From Miniphocaeibacter sp012841535 (lineage in GTDB: Bacteria > Bacillota > Clostridia > Tissierellales > Peptoniphilaceae), in NCBI RefSeq assembly GCF_049274025.1, contig NZ_JBASRV010000012.1: a DNA stretch of 64,000 bases. One strand, 5' to 3'. This document shows positions 18,408 to 27,843 of this stretch, one piece after another. Under the pieces are notes generated by a model that saw only the letters and a list, made by a program, of their open reading frames with translations, was not told the origin of the DNA and searched no databases. Position 1 is the stretch's first letter. Each line of letters begins with the position of its first letter. The position numbers and the translations under genes are program-made.

Positions 18408-19148
18408 CTAGGCCTCTAGATCATCTGGAATATTCCAATTATGGTAAACATTTTGTACATCATCGTTATCTTCTAAAATATCTATTAATTTAACTAAATT
18501 CTTAATATCATCTTCATCCGTAACTTCTATTTCATTATTAGGCAAATACACTAACTCCGCTGTAGTAAATTTGTAGTCTTCCTTTAATAGAGCATCTCTT
18601 ACTGTAGAAAATTCTGTCATTTCAGTTATAATTTCAAATTGACCATCTTCAGAACTAAAATCTTCTGCTCCTGCATCTATAGCTGTCATCATAACTTCTT
18701 CTTCATCATATTCATCTTGTTCCATAACTAAAAGTCCCTTACGCTCAAAAGTAAACATAACAGAACCGGTTTGTCCTAAATTGCCACCATATTTGTCGAA
18801 AGCATGTCTTACTTCTGGAGCCGTTCTATTTCTATTGTCTGTTAAACAACTTACTATTACAGCTACACCTGCTGGTCCATAACCTTCGTATACTACCTCT
18901 TCATAATTATCCTGATCATTAGAGCCTGAACCTTTTTTAATTGCCCTTTCTATATTATCATTTGGCATATTTTCAGCTTTTGCTTTCTCAATAGCTGTCT
19001 TTAATGAGGCATTATATTCTGGGTCCGCCCCTCCTTCCTTAACTGCAACAATTATTTCTCTTGCAAGTTTAGTAAAGACCTTTCCCCTTCTAGCATCTTC
19101 ATTTCCTTTTTTGTTCTTTATTTTACTCCATTTATTATGTCCTGCCAT
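18408..19148 (-). CDS. yebC: YebC/PmpR-family protein
   Basis: 246-residue member of the YebC/TACO1 family, starting MAGHNKWSKIKNKKG and containing NMPNDNIERAIKKG, YEGYGPAGVAV and GGNLGQTGSVMF. Older work calls these DNA-binding regulators; mitochondrial and recent bacterial work supports a role in translation through difficult peptide stretches. The sequence does not separate these roles. One base after nadE. Confidence 0.95.
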   Translation of the reverse strand: MAGHNKWSKIKNKKGNEDARRGKVFTKLAREIIVAVKEGGADPEYNASLKTAIEKAKAENMPNDNIERAIKKGSGSNDQDNYEEVVYEGYGPAGVAVIVSCLTDNRNRTAPEVRHAFDKYGGNLGQTGSVMFTFERKGLLVMEQDEYDEEEVMMTAIDAGAEDFSSEDGQFEIITEMTEFSTVRDALLKEDYKFTTAELVYLPNNEIEVTDEDDIKNLVKLIDILEDNDDVQNVYHNWNIPDDLEA

Positions 19149-19149
19149 A

Positions 19150-19872
19150 CTACTCTCCTCTATATATAAATTTTTCCGGCATATGCTTTTTATGTTGACT
19201 TATCTTTTTCAAGTGCTCTACTTTTTTTATAAATTCGTCACTGCCTTGTCCTGTTAAAATATAATTATCTAGTTCTTTATAAGTAAATCCTAATTCATCT
19301 TCATCACTTTGACCTTCCCATAAACCAGCTGAAGGTTTTTTATCTATTATTTTTTTTGGAATTCCAAGATATTTAGCAAATTCTAAAACTTCTGTTTTTG
19401 TCAAATCCAAAAGTGGAGATATATCTACTGCTGCATCTCCAAATTTTGTTGAATAACCTATAGTGTATTCAGAAAGGTTTGTCGTTCCAGAAACAAGATA
19501 ATTATTGTTTTGTGCGTAATAATATAAGGTAATCATTCTAAGCCTTGGTTTTATGTTTGCATAAGCCATTTCATTTTTGTTTTTTTCAAGTTTTTTAATT
19601 AAATCATTATAATTTTCTGATAGGTCAATAGTTATATAGTTAATATCAAAAGCATTAGCTAATAAAACAGCATCTTCCATATCTGACTTTAAACTATTTA
19701 TAGGCATAATAATACCTAAGGAATTATTATCGAAAGCCTTTTTACCAATAACAGCTACAACTGCCGAATCAATACCACCACTTAGCCCATATACTATTCC
19801 CTTTGTATTAGCTTTTCTCGAATATTCTCTTAGCCAATGGATTAAATCTTTTTCTAATTTTTCACAGTTCAT
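19150..19872 (-). CDS. nadE: Ammonia-dependent NAD+ synthetase
   Basis: Amidates nicotinic acid adenine dinucleotide to NAD+. The 240-residue protein has the ATP-pyrophosphatase loop YGLSGGIDSAV near residue 29 and downstream GTTNLSEYTIGY and KPSAGLWEGQSDEDELG. It has no N-terminal nitrilase-like glutaminase domain, so free ammonia is the expected donor. The start is the ATG at 19872 (MNCEKLEKDL) with GAGGG upstream; a longer frame overlaps yigZ. Confidence 0.95.
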   Translation of the reverse strand: MNCEKLEKDLIHWLREYSRKANTKGIVYGLSGGIDSAVVAVIGKKAFDNNSLGIIMPINSLKSDMEDAVLLANAFDINYITIDLSENYNDLIKKLEKNKNEMAYANIKPRLRMITLYYYAQNNNYLVSGTTNLSEYTIGYSTKFGDAAVDISPLLDLTKTEVLEFAKYLGIPKKIIDKKPSAGLWEGQSDEDELGFTYKELDNYILTGQGSDEFIKKVEHLKKISQHKKHMPEKFIYRGE

Positions 19873-19873
19873 T

Positions 19874-20521
19874 TTATCCCTCAATATATAGTTTATTATT
19901 TTTTGTAGGTAATAATAATACATTATCTATTATTATTTTAACATTGCCACTTGTCAAATCTAAAATGCTTTTTTCAAAATTTTTAACTAATTCAGATTTA
20001 ATATATAATTTAATTAAAACCTCAGTTTCAAATACTTTATCTAATATATAATATTCATTTTCTTCTATATAGTTTAAAACCCTGCCATAATTGTTATAGT
20101 CAACTTCTATTTCCATTTCTGAAAATTCCTGTTTTTCAACAATAACAGCTTTATTTGTAACTTCATTACAGGCAGAAGAGTAAGCTCTTACCAGCCCGCC
20201 TGCTCCTAATAAAATACCTCCAAAATACCTTGTAACTACTACACAAATATCTGTAAGATTTTTTTTCTTCAATATTTCTAAAATAGGAATACCTGCCGTA
20301 CCACTAGGCTCACCATCATCTGAATATCGTTGTGTAATCATTTTTTCTCCAATTATATATGCATAACAATTATGCCTTGCCGCTGGATTTAGTTTCTTTA
20401 TTTTTTCAACAAAATCCATAGCCTCCTCTTCAGAACTAACTGGTGAAACATATCCTATAAATCGTGACTTTTTAATTTCTATTTCTATTGTTTTCTCATT
20501 ATATACAGTTTTATAACTCAT
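19874..20521 (-). CDS. YigZ/IMPACT family protein
   Basis: 215-residue homologue of YigZ/YvyE, with an N-terminal UPF0029 domain carrying RYSDDGEPSGTAGIPIL and TRYFGGILLGAGGLVRAYS, and a C-terminal ferredoxin-like domain (DUF1949). Related to eukaryotic IMPACT. Its bacterial role is not settled. Tightly packed between hflX and nadE with one-base gaps. Confidence 0.92.
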   Translation of the reverse strand: MSYKTVYNEKTIEIEIKKSRFIGYVSPVSSEEEAMDFVEKIKKLNPAARHNCYAYIIGEKMITQRYSDDGEPSGTAGIPILEILKKKNLTDICVVVTRYFGGILLGAGGLVRAYSSACNEVTNKAVIVEKQEFSEMEIEVDYNNYGRVLNYIEENEYYILDKVFETEVLIKLYIKSELVKNFEKSILDLTSGNVKIIIDNVLLLPTKNNKLYIEG

Positions 20522-20522
20522 A

Positions 20523-21785
20523 TTACTCCTTAAAATATTTCAAAAATGATTCTTTTTCCGATTTTAATACTTTAGCCTTTATATTAATACTTTCATCATA
20601 ATTAATATATAAATTATAGCCCTTGTCCCTTAACTCTTTTATTGACCTCTGATTTTCTTCATTATAAGATATACTTAAATTAATATTAACGAATTTATAT
20701 TCCAAAGCTTTTTCTATTTCAAATAATAACCTTTCTATATCATCTTTTTCATAGGCTGAAATATAAATATTATTGTCTAATAAAATATCCTTATTAAAAA
20801 CCACTTCCTTTTTTAAGTCAGTTTTATTAAATACATTTATAATAGGAATATCTAAAATCTTTAAATTATTTAGTATTTCATAAGTAGTTTCTAGCTGTTC
20901 TTCTATGTTTTCACTAGAAGAATCTATTATATTTAAAATACAATCAGAATATTTTATTTCTTCTAAGGTACTTTTGAAAGACTCTATTAAATTTGTAGGA
21001 ATATCCTCTATAAAACCTACAGTATCAGCAATTAAAAATTCTAATCCACTGGGCAGTTTTCCCTTTCTAGTTGTTGTATCAAGAGTCATAAACAGCATAT
21101 TCTTCTTGGCAAACACCTCAGACTCTTCTTTTTTGTAAAAGTTAGTTAGTTCATTTCCTATTGTAGATTTTCCCGCATTTGTATAGCCTACTAAGGAAAC
21201 TATAGGAACCTTAGAATCTACTCTATTTTTACTGTTAATCACTCTGGTATTTTCAATTTTATTAAGTTTAATTTTTATTCTATTTATTTCCCTAGAAATC
21301 TTTCTTCTATCTAACTCAAGTTTTTGCTCTCCCAGTCCTCTTGTTCCAATTCCAGCACTTGCTTTTGATAAATTTTTTCTAAAACCAACTAACCTTGGTA
21401 GCATGTATTCCATTTGAGCTAATTGTACTTGTAGTTTAGATTCTTTACTTTTGGTACGATTAGCAAAAATATCTAAAATCAAACTTGTTCTATCTATTAT
21501 TTTCACATTAATTAAATCGCTAAGATTTTTCAATTGAGAACCACTTAAATCGTTATTAAACACTACAGCATCTACTTTGAGTTCATCAGCCAAAAGCTTA
21601 ATTTCTTCTGCCTTTCCTTTTCCAATATATAAAGAGTTATCTACTGACTTTCTAGAACTAACAACTTCTAAAACAACCTCTCCGTTATTTGCTATAATTA
21701 AATTTTTTAATTCATTTATTCTATTTTCATAATTAATATTTGTATTTGGTAACTTAATTGTTACTGCTATTATTTTTTCTTTCAT
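20523..21785 (-). CDS. hflX: Ribosome-associated GTPase HflX
   Basis: GTPase that binds the 50S subunit and splits stalled ribosomes under stress. 420 residues: N-terminal HflX domain, coiled-coil linker (RKISREINRIKIKLNKIE) and G domain with GYTNAGKST (G1), DTVGFI (G3) and NKTD (G4). Start at the ATG at 21785 with GGAG six bases away. First gene of the five-gene operon; an extended -10 promoter lies just upstream, divergent from the PBP1A promoter. Confidence 0.96.
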   Translation of the reverse strand: MKEKIIAVTIKLPNTNINYENRINELKNLIIANNGEVVLEVVSSRKSVDNSLYIGKGKAEEIKLLADELKVDAVVFNNDLSGSQLKNLSDLINVKIIDRTSLILDIFANRTKSKESKLQVQLAQMEYMLPRLVGFRKNLSKASAGIGTRGLGEQKLELDRRKISREINRIKIKLNKIENTRVINSKNRVDSKVPIVSLVGYTNAGKSTIGNELTNFYKKEESEVFAKKNMLFMTLDTTTRKGKLPSGLEFLIADTVGFIEDIPTNLIESFKSTLEEIKYSDCILNIIDSSSENIEEQLETTYEILNNLKILDIPIINVFNKTDLKKEVVFNKDILLDNNIYISAYEKDDIERLLFEIEKALEYKFVNINLSISYNEENQRSIKELRDKGYNLYINYDESINIKAKVLKSEKESFLKYFKE

Positions 21786-21803
21786 ATTTTTCTCCACCAA
21801 GTA

Positions 21804-21812
21804 ATTATATCA
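21804..21812 (-). promoter_or_regulatory. Extended -10 promoter of hflX operon
   Basis: TGATATAAT on the minus strand, about 12-18 bp before the start, no clear -35. Divergent from the promoter at 21849. Confidence 0.55.
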
Positions 21813-21848
21813 GTTTTATAATATCATTACTAATTTACTACGCTTAAA

Positions 21849-21877
21849 TTAACAAATATATGCTCCTATGATATAAT
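21849..21877 (+). promoter_or_regulatory. Sigma-A promoter of PBP1A gene
   Basis: TTAACA (21849-21854), 17-bp spacer, TATAAT (21872-21877); 11 of 12 consensus bases. Confidence 0.85.
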
Positions 21878-21904
21878 AATTAAGATATAAACTTGGAGGT
21901 TATA

Positions 21905-24670
21905 ATGAAAAATAAATTTACAAGATCCGTTTCTAAGCTCGTAAAGTCTATTATTATTGCTGTATTAATAATATTCACTTTGGCTGCTGGAGCTTTAGGC
22001 GTATCAATTGTTGGAGTTTTAGAAAATACTCCCAATATAAATATAAGTGATATAGACGATAGTTTAAACCAAACTTCTGTCATTTTAGACTCTGAGGGAA
22101 ATGAAATTGAAAAAATACAAACTACAGAGTTTAGAGAGTTAGTTGACTACGAAAAAATCCCAAAAGATTTAATTAATGCTTTCATTGCAATTGAAGATAG
22201 AAGATTCTACAAGCATGACGGTGTTGATCCTATAGGTATTTTAAGTGCAATTAAAGATAATATTTTATCCTCTTCTATGAGAGGTGCATCAACAATTGCC
22301 CAGCAACTAGCAAGAAATATTCATCCCGGTTCAAAAAGAAGACTAGATTGGAAAATTCAAGAAGCCTATTTAGCTTTAAAACTTACTGAAGGCTTAGGTA
22401 GAGAAGGGGTTTTAGAAAAATATATGAATGCTGTCTTTTTAGGCCAAAATGCATATGGAGTACAGGCTGCTAGTAAGACATACTTTTCAAAAAACGTTGA
22501 AGATTTAACAACTGCAGAATGTGCCGCTTTAGCTTCTATTGTAAAGAACCCAGTTGAATACGCTCTTTATAAAACAGTACTTCCACAAAATGTATCTGAA
22601 TCGGATATTGTTCTGGGAGATATTGAAATTAATGGAGTAAATTACAAAGTTATTTATAATGACAAATCTAGTGCCAGACAAAAACACGCTTTAAGTTCTA
22701 TGTATGAAGAAGGCTACATTACTAAAGAACAATACGAAGAAGCTTCTAGACAGAATATAGCTGAAGCTATTAAACCTGGAGAAAATTCTACTAAACAAGT
22801 AATATCCTCTTATTACTCAGATTTAATTGCAAAACAAGTAATTGAAAAATTACAAACAGAACTAAACTATACTGAAGCAGAAGCTAAAAACAAATACTAT
22901 ACAGGTGGAATTAAAGTTTATTCCTCTATAGATATTGACATGCAAAAACAAGTAGAAGATGTTTTTGAAAATTTCTCTAGTATAGTTTTAAGAGGTGCCG
23001 GCTCATCTTATAGACCTGCCCTATTGGACTGGACATCAGATAGAAGTGGAAATATAATTAATTCAAAAAGTTCTGTAGTTTATTATAAAAAAGATAATAT
23101 TATTGATTCAAATGGTAATTTATACTTACCAAAAAATGAATACAAGTTAAATGAAGATGGAAGTTTAAGTATTACTTCTGCAAAATTTAAAATATTAGGT
23201 TCTTTTATAGATCCTTCTGATTACTATACAATTAATGAAGAAAGAAATCTTGTTACCCATATTATAGAAAATTCTGGAGAAGCTGCTGCAAAGGACGATG
23301 AAATTACAAAATCAGATTCAGATATTATTTTAAGCAAAGCTTTTTTAGACCGATATGAGGATTTGTATAGTATTTCAGATAATGGTTCTTTAATCTTTAA
23401 CGGTAAATACTTTAATTTTGATATTGATGGAATTCCTCAGCCTCAAGGTTCTATTGTAGTTATAGACCATAAAACCGGGCAAATTAAAGCCATTGTCGGT
23501 GGAAGAAATCAAGAAGGAAGAATGATTTTAAATAGAGCAGCTGATGTGCCAAGGCAACCTGGTTCTACAATAAAACCTATTGCAGTTTATACCCCTGCCC
23601 TAGATAATGGATATACTGCTGCTACAGGTATAGAAGATGCTCCTCATTATGAAAATGGAAAACTTTGGCCTAAAAACGTAGATTTACGTTATAGAGGTTG
23701 GGTTTCTTTAAGGGAAAGTGTTAAAAACTCAATTAACGTTAATGCTGTTAAAGTTTTAAAAGATATTGGTATTGAAAAATCAAAAACATATTTAGAAAAA
23801 TTCGGTATTATAAACAAAAATGATCCATCAAAGGATAATTTCGTATCAGCATCAGAAAATCCTAAAGTAAATGATGAAGCTTTATCGCCTATGGCTTTAG
23901 GTAGTTTAACATATGGTGTAACTAATCTAGATCTAACTGCTGCCTATGCCGCTTTAGCAAACAGTGGCGAATATATAGAGCCTTTAAGCTTTACAAAAGT
24001 TTTAAATTATGACGGAACAGTATTGTTGGAAGATGTCAACGAAAAAAGAGAGGTGGTTTCACCTCAAATAGCCTATGTTATGACTGATATTATGAAAGAT
24101 GTTTTAACTGTACCTTATGGTAATATAGCAAGAAATTCTAAATTTGACATTGCTGGTAAGACGGGAACAACACAAGAAAATCAAGATGTTTGGTTTGTTG
24201 GATATACACCATACTATACAATTGGTTCTTGGGTTGGTTTCGATAATCAACAATTAAAACTATCACAAAACCATGGTCACGCTGTCTATTTATGGAATGC
24301 TGTAAACAAAGCAATTTTAGAGAATTATGAATCTGCTAGGTTTAAAGAGCCTGATGGAATAGTTAAAGCTCAAGCTTGTTCTTCATCTGGTGGAAAGCCA
24401 ACTAATGCTTGTTATAGTTATGGAACAGTAACAACTGAAATATTTGCAAAAGGAACAGAACCTACATCCTATTGTACTGTCCATAAATATGTAAAAAAAG
24501 TTGAACCGGAAGATAAAGAAGACGATGATAAAGATGAAAACCAAAATGACAATAACCAAAATCAGAACAATGATAGTCAAAACAACGATAGTCAAAATAA
24601 CAATAATACAAATAATAATAACCCTATTACACCACCAGTAGTTGATGGTGGCGGAGAAGATTCAAATTAA
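21905..24670 (+). CDS. Bifunctional class A penicillin-binding protein (PBP1A family)
   Basis: Membrane-anchored enzyme that polymerises glycan strands and cross-links them. 921 residues: anchor at about 12-38, GT51 glycosyltransferase with the catalytic motif EDRRFYKHDG (97-106) and RGASTIAQQLARN, then a transpeptidase with STIK (554-557), SIN (609-611) and KTGT (752-755). The ATG at 21905 follows GGAGG by five bases. The last 55 or so residues are an acidic, Asn/Gln-rich low-complexity tail (KEDDDKDENQ then NNDSQNN repeats) that probably spans the wall. It is a single-gene transcript with its own promoter and terminator. Confidence 0.95.
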   Translation: MKNKFTRSVSKLVKSIIIAVLIIFTLAAGALGVSIVGVLENTPNINISDIDDSLNQTSVILDSEGNEIEKIQTTEFRELVDYEKIPKDLINAFIAIEDRRFYKHDGVDPIGILSAIKDNILSSSMRGASTIAQQLARNIHPGSKRRLDWKIQEAYLALKLTEGLGREGVLEKYMNAVFLGQNAYGVQAASKTYFSKNVEDLTTAECAALASIVKNPVEYALYKTVLPQNVSESDIVLGDIEINGVNYKVIYNDKSSARQKHALSSMYEEGYITKEQYEEASRQNIAEAIKPGENSTKQVISSYYSDLIAKQVIEKLQTELNYTEAEAKNKYYTGGIKVYSSIDIDMQKQVEDVFENFSSIVLRGAGSSYRPALLDWTSDRSGNIINSKSSVVYYKKDNIIDSNGNLYLPKNEYKLNEDGSLSITSAKFKILGSFIDPSDYYTINEERNLVTHIIENSGEAAAKDDEITKSDSDIILSKAFLDRYEDLYSISDNGSLIFNGKYFNFDIDGIPQPQGSIVVIDHKTGQIKAIVGGRNQEGRMILNRAADVPRQPGSTIKPIAVYTPALDNGYTAATGIEDAPHYENGKLWPKNVDLRYRGWVSLRESVKNSINVNAVKVLKDIGIEKSKTYLEKFGIINKNDPSKDNFVSASENPKVNDEALSPMALGSLTYGVTNLDLTAAYAALANSGEYIEPLSFTKVLNYDGTVLLEDVNEKREVVSPQIAYVMTDIMKDVLTVPYGNIARNSKFDIAGKTGTTQENQDVWFVGYTPYYTIGSWVGFDNQQLKLSQNHGHAVYLWNAVNKAILENYESARFKEPDGIVKAQACSSSGGKPTNACYSYGTVTTEIFAKGTEPTSYCTVHKYVKKVEPEDKEDDDKDENQNDNNQNQNNDSQNNDSQNNNNTNNNNPITPPVVDGGGEDSN

Positions 24671-24674
24671 AACT

Positions 24675-24704
24675 AAGACCAAAAGAAAATTCTTTTGGTC
24701 TTTT
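24675..24704 (+). terminator. Terminator of PBP1A gene
   Basis: Perfect 13-bp stem AAGACCAAAAGAA/TTCTTTTGGTCTT followed by TT. Confidence 0.9.
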
Positions 24705-24721
24705 AAATTTCAAAAAAATTG

Positions 24722-24750
24722 TTGACTTTTTAAAAAATAGATGCTATACT
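24722..24750 (+). promoter_or_regulatory. Promoter of tRNA-His/tRNA-Leu
   Basis: TTGACT, 17-bp spacer, TATACT with an upstream TG (extended -10). First tRNA base lies 17 bp downstream. Confidence 0.88.
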
Positions 24751-24766
24751 AGTCAAGTAGTCATTT

Positions 24767-24844
24767 GGTGGGTGTGGCCTAGCTGGTTAGGGCGTCAGAT
24801 TGTGGCTCTGAAGGTCGTGGGTTCGAATCCCATCATCCACCCCA
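24767..24844 (+). tRNA. tRNA-His (GTG)
   Basis: Anticodon GTG in loop TTGTGGC; acceptor GTGGGTG/CATCCAC; the extra G(-1) at 24767 pairs with C73, the tRNA-His identity feature. CCA is encoded. Confidence 0.97.
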
Positions 24845-24849
24845 TATGC

Positions 24850-24933
24850 GCGGGAGTGGCGGAATTGGCAGACGCGCTAGACTTAGGATCTAGTGTCTTT
24901 GACGTGGGGGTTCAAATCCTCTTTCCCGCACCA
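24850..24933 (+). tRNA. tRNA-Leu (TAG)
   Basis: Class II tRNA with long variable arm; anticodon TAG in loop CTTAGGA; acceptor GCGGGAG/TTCCCGC; CCA encoded. Confidence 0.97.
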
Positions 24934-24934
24934 A

Positions 24935-24965
24935 AAAAACCTTGTGAATATTCACAAGGTTTTTT
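24935..24965. terminator. Bidirectional terminator
   Basis: 14-bp stem AAAAACCTTGTGAA/TTCACAAGGTTTTT between the plus-strand tRNAs and the converging lipoprotein gene; serves both. Confidence 0.9.
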
Positions 24966-24973
24966 ATTTTGTC

Positions 24974-26437
24974 TTAATTTTGAATTTTTTCTCCACCGGC
25001 TTTTATAAAGTAATCTTTCCATAAATCGGCATTATTTCCTACAATCCATTCAATTTTTATTAAACTTTTATTCCCTTCAGGTAATCTAATTGTAGCTAAA
25101 GGTTCATTTTTAATTATACTATAGAGATGTAAATTAGTATTATCTAATTTCATATAGAAGTTTTTTTCTGGAGAATATACCATATCAATAATATTTTCAT
25201 TTTTCTTTTTCTCTTCGGACCATTTAATATCTGAAGCTTTGGTTTTTATAATATCTATTTTAGGTACTATATTTATATTTACATCTTTATATTTTAATTC
25301 TTCTTCACCTAATACTAGGCTAGTTTTAAATTCCCAATTTCCATTTTCCCTTACTAAACCTATATTAATATAATCATCTACTGAATAGTTGTATTTCTTG
25401 TTTAAAGAATCTTTTTCATTTTGTTTGCTCAGTGTTTCATTTAATATTTTTAATCCCTCATTGCCTGCTATGTCTTGAATATTAAGATATTTAGAATCAC
25501 CATTACCATTTAATTCCCTAATTCTATAATATTTATTACTGGAATTAATAGTTTCACTAGAACTATATGAAATATACTTATCTGAAATAAAGGTTAATTC
25601 AAAAGGTATCTCGGAGTTTAATAGCTCATTTGAAAGTGATACTTCATCATCTGTTACTAGTTTTCTAACTAATGTTCCTTCATAATTTTCTCCATCCCAA
25701 ACCTCACTAAATGATAAAACATTAAAATCATTTTTATTTGCTAGAAATATACCAGGCTCTTTGTAAGCTTCCATAATTATATTTTTTTTCTTGTAATTAT
25801 CATAATAAAAATAATAGGAATTATAGTCCCTGTAGGAATTATAATCATCTTCTTGTTTATTTATAATAGATACAGATAGACCAATTTTCCCATTGTAAGC
25901 TTCAATATTACTTTTAATATTATCTTCCTTATATTTTAAATAAATTGAATCATCAACCTTGTCTGAAATTCTTTCTAAAAAATATAGGTATCCATCTGCT
26001 ATTAATAAAATTTTATTTTCTTCTATTTTTATTATTTCCTGGGTAAATCCTTCAGATTCTGATATTGTAACTATTTCAACATATTCATTAACCGTAAAAC
26101 TTTTAGGGTCTATAGTTGGGTAATTAACATTAAAAAATTTATCTGTACTAATATATTTAGTAGTAAAATTAGGACTTAAAATACTTTTATTTCCAAATTT
26201 AAACATTTTTTTACTAATATATAAATCTTCTGTAGTTCTATTGTTATTCGCTTCAGTATTATCCCCATTTAGGATAACATCTATTACCTTCCATGTACCT
26301 TCTAACATAACATTGTTAGGTTCGGGAGCTATAATAGAACTTTTAATATCATTCTCTTCAGGATTAATACAAGATGTTATTAAGACAACTGAAGTAAGTA
26401 TTGTCAGTATTAAAAATATTATCTTAAACCTCTTCAT
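24974..26437 (-). CDS. Putative lipoprotein of unknown function
   Basis: 487 residues with a lipoprotein signal peptide: basic MKRFK, hydrophobic core and lipobox LITSC with the lipid-accepting cysteine at 23. The mature part is rich in Asn, Lys, Tyr and Ser, with strand-like blocks and several DGxxxEGT-like patterns; I recognise no domain. It is the last gene of the chain rluA-like to histidine kinase, 2 bp after the kinase gene, so it may sense or report envelope state for that two-component system, as other membrane partners do. That link is inference from position. Confidence 0.8.
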   Translation of the reverse strand: MKRFKIIFLILTILTSVVLITSCINPEENDIKSSIIAPEPNNVMLEGTWKVIDVILNGDNTEANNNRTTEDLYISKKMFKFGNKSILSPNFTTKYISTDKFFNVNYPTIDPKSFTVNEYVEIVTISESEGFTQEIIKIEENKILLIADGYLYFLERISDKVDDSIYLKYKEDNIKSNIEAYNGKIGLSVSIINKQEDDYNSYRDYNSYYFYYDNYKKKNIIMEAYKEPGIFLANKNDFNVLSFSEVWDGENYEGTLVRKLVTDDEVSLSNELLNSEIPFELTFISDKYISYSSSETINSSNKYYRIRELNGNGDSKYLNIQDIAGNEGLKILNETLSKQNEKDSLNKKYNYSVDDYINIGLVRENGNWEFKTSLVLGEEELKYKDVNINIVPKIDIIKTKASDIKWSEEKKKNENIIDMVYSPEKNFYMKLDNTNLHLYSIIKNEPLATIRLPEGNKSLIKIEWIVGNNADLWKDYFIKAGGEKIQN

Positions 26438-26439
26438 AA

Positions 26440-27837
26440 TTATTCCTCTTTCTTTGGAATTGAAATTTTAATTGTAGTTCCCTCTCCTATTTCACTAGAA
26501 ATCATCATCTCTCCATTGTGAAGTTTTACAATTTCCTCACAAATAGATAAACCTAGACCAGTATGAGAATTACTATTTTTCCCCTTATAAAATTTTCCTG
26601 TTATTAAGGATATTTCTTCGCTATCAATTCCTACACCAGTATCAATAACTTCAAACTGTAAATCTTTTTCATCCTCACCTAGATTTAATATAACAACTCC
26701 GCCAGTGTTAGTAAATTTAAGTGCATTATCTAATAAATTTATTAACACTTGTTTCATTCTATTTGGATCTAAGTCAGCTATAATATGTTCTGGTTCAAAA
26801 TTTATTATTAAATCTATCCCTAAGGATTTTGCTCTTGGTGTAAGTTGTTTTTTTATTTCTATAGCCAATTCTGTAAAGTCCGTTTCCACTTTTTCCAATT
26901 TTATCCTATTAGAAGTAAAACGTGAAAAATCCAATAATTCCTCTACCATTAAGCTTAATCTTGAACATTCCCCTTGTATTATTTCTAAACCTTCTTTCAC
27001 TAATTCTGTGTCTTCAGGCTCAAATAAAAGAGTCGTTGCCCAACCATTAATTGATGTTAAAGGGGTTCTTAATTCATGGGAAACTGAAGAAATAAAGTCA
27101 TTTTTTAATTTTTCTTTTTCCTTAATATTGTCCGTCATATAGTTCAAGGTTCTACTTAAAGCATCTATTTCTTCAAATTTAGAGCTTTCGACTCGTGTAT
27201 TTAATTGCCCTTCTGCTAATTTTTCAGCTGTTTTAGTTAAATTCTTTATAGGCTTAATTAGATTATTTGACATTATTACACTTATTGCAATTGAAATCAA
27301 AATAACAAAAATCCCAAAAGAAATAAAGGCAATATACCGCTCCCTAATTAATAAATCTACATTTTTTAATGAAGTTGTTAGTCTAAAAATCGCCTTTTGC
27401 CCATCTTGTGTTTTTATCGGCGATGAAACAGACATAACTTTTTCTTCTGAATAAGGTACTTTACCAATATACTGTCCATCCATACCTTCTGATGCGTCAT
27501 CAACATCTTTATATCCTTTAATTTGTTTACCTACTAAATCTGTGCCTAGACTGTCGTATATAACGGTTTTAGAATTTGTAAGTATTTGAACTTGGGATTT
27601 AATTCCCCTATAATATTGATCCATATCCTCTAATATAGACGTTTCTATATTATAATCAGGGGAATTTATATTGGACATTTCTAAAGAATATTTTATTTCA
27701 TTTCTCAAATTATCATAAATTACCGAATAATAATAATATCTAACAGAATAAATTGAAAAAATTTCAAAAACTACAACTGTAAATATTATTAATAAAACAA
27801 AGGAACTTACTATTCTATTTTTTATGCTTATTTTCAA
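26440..27837 (-). CDS. Two-component sensor histidine kinase
   Basis: 465 residues: membrane segment 10-30, an extracytoplasmic sensor of about 135 residues with a dCache/PAS-like look, second membrane segment 168-190, HAMP (about 191-243), HisKA with HELRTP (phosphorylated His254), and HATPase with NLLDNALKF, DTGVGI and TGLGLSI. PhoR/ResE-like. Six bp after the response regulator gene and 2 bp before the lipoprotein gene. The signal cannot be told from the sequence. Confidence 0.95.
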   Translation of the reverse strand: MKISIKNRIVSSFVLLIIFTVVVFEIFSIYSVRYYYYSVIYDNLRNEIKYSLEMSNINSPDYNIETSILEDMDQYYRGIKSQVQILTNSKTVIYDSLGTDLVGKQIKGYKDVDDASEGMDGQYIGKVPYSEEKVMSVSSPIKTQDGQKAIFRLTTSLKNVDLLIRERYIAFISFGIFVILISIAISVIMSNNLIKPIKNLTKTAEKLAEGQLNTRVESSKFEEIDALSRTLNYMTDNIKEKEKLKNDFISSVSHELRTPLTSINGWATTLLFEPEDTELVKEGLEIIQGECSRLSLMVEELLDFSRFTSNRIKLEKVETDFTELAIEIKKQLTPRAKSLGIDLIINFEPEHIIADLDPNRMKQVLINLLDNALKFTNTGGVVILNLGEDEKDLQFEVIDTGVGIDSEEISLITGKFYKGKNSNSHTGLGLSICEEIVKLHNGEMMISSEIGEGTTIKISIPKKEE

Positions 27838-27843
27838 AACGCA

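Noticed and set aside
24541..24660. CRISPR-like or tandem repeat in the 3' end of the PBP1A gene
   Set aside because: The repeated AATGATAGTCAAAA-type sequence is in frame and encodes the Asn/Gln-rich tail of the protein.
24772..25008. Plus-strand frame of 78 residues
   Set aside because: It runs through tRNA-His and tRNA-Leu and their terminator; not a gene.
24974..26437. Lipoprotein as a YycH/YycI-type regulator of the adjacent kinase
   Set aside because: YycH and YycI have membrane anchors and a different fold; this protein has a lipobox and no recognisable similarity. Only the positional link remains.
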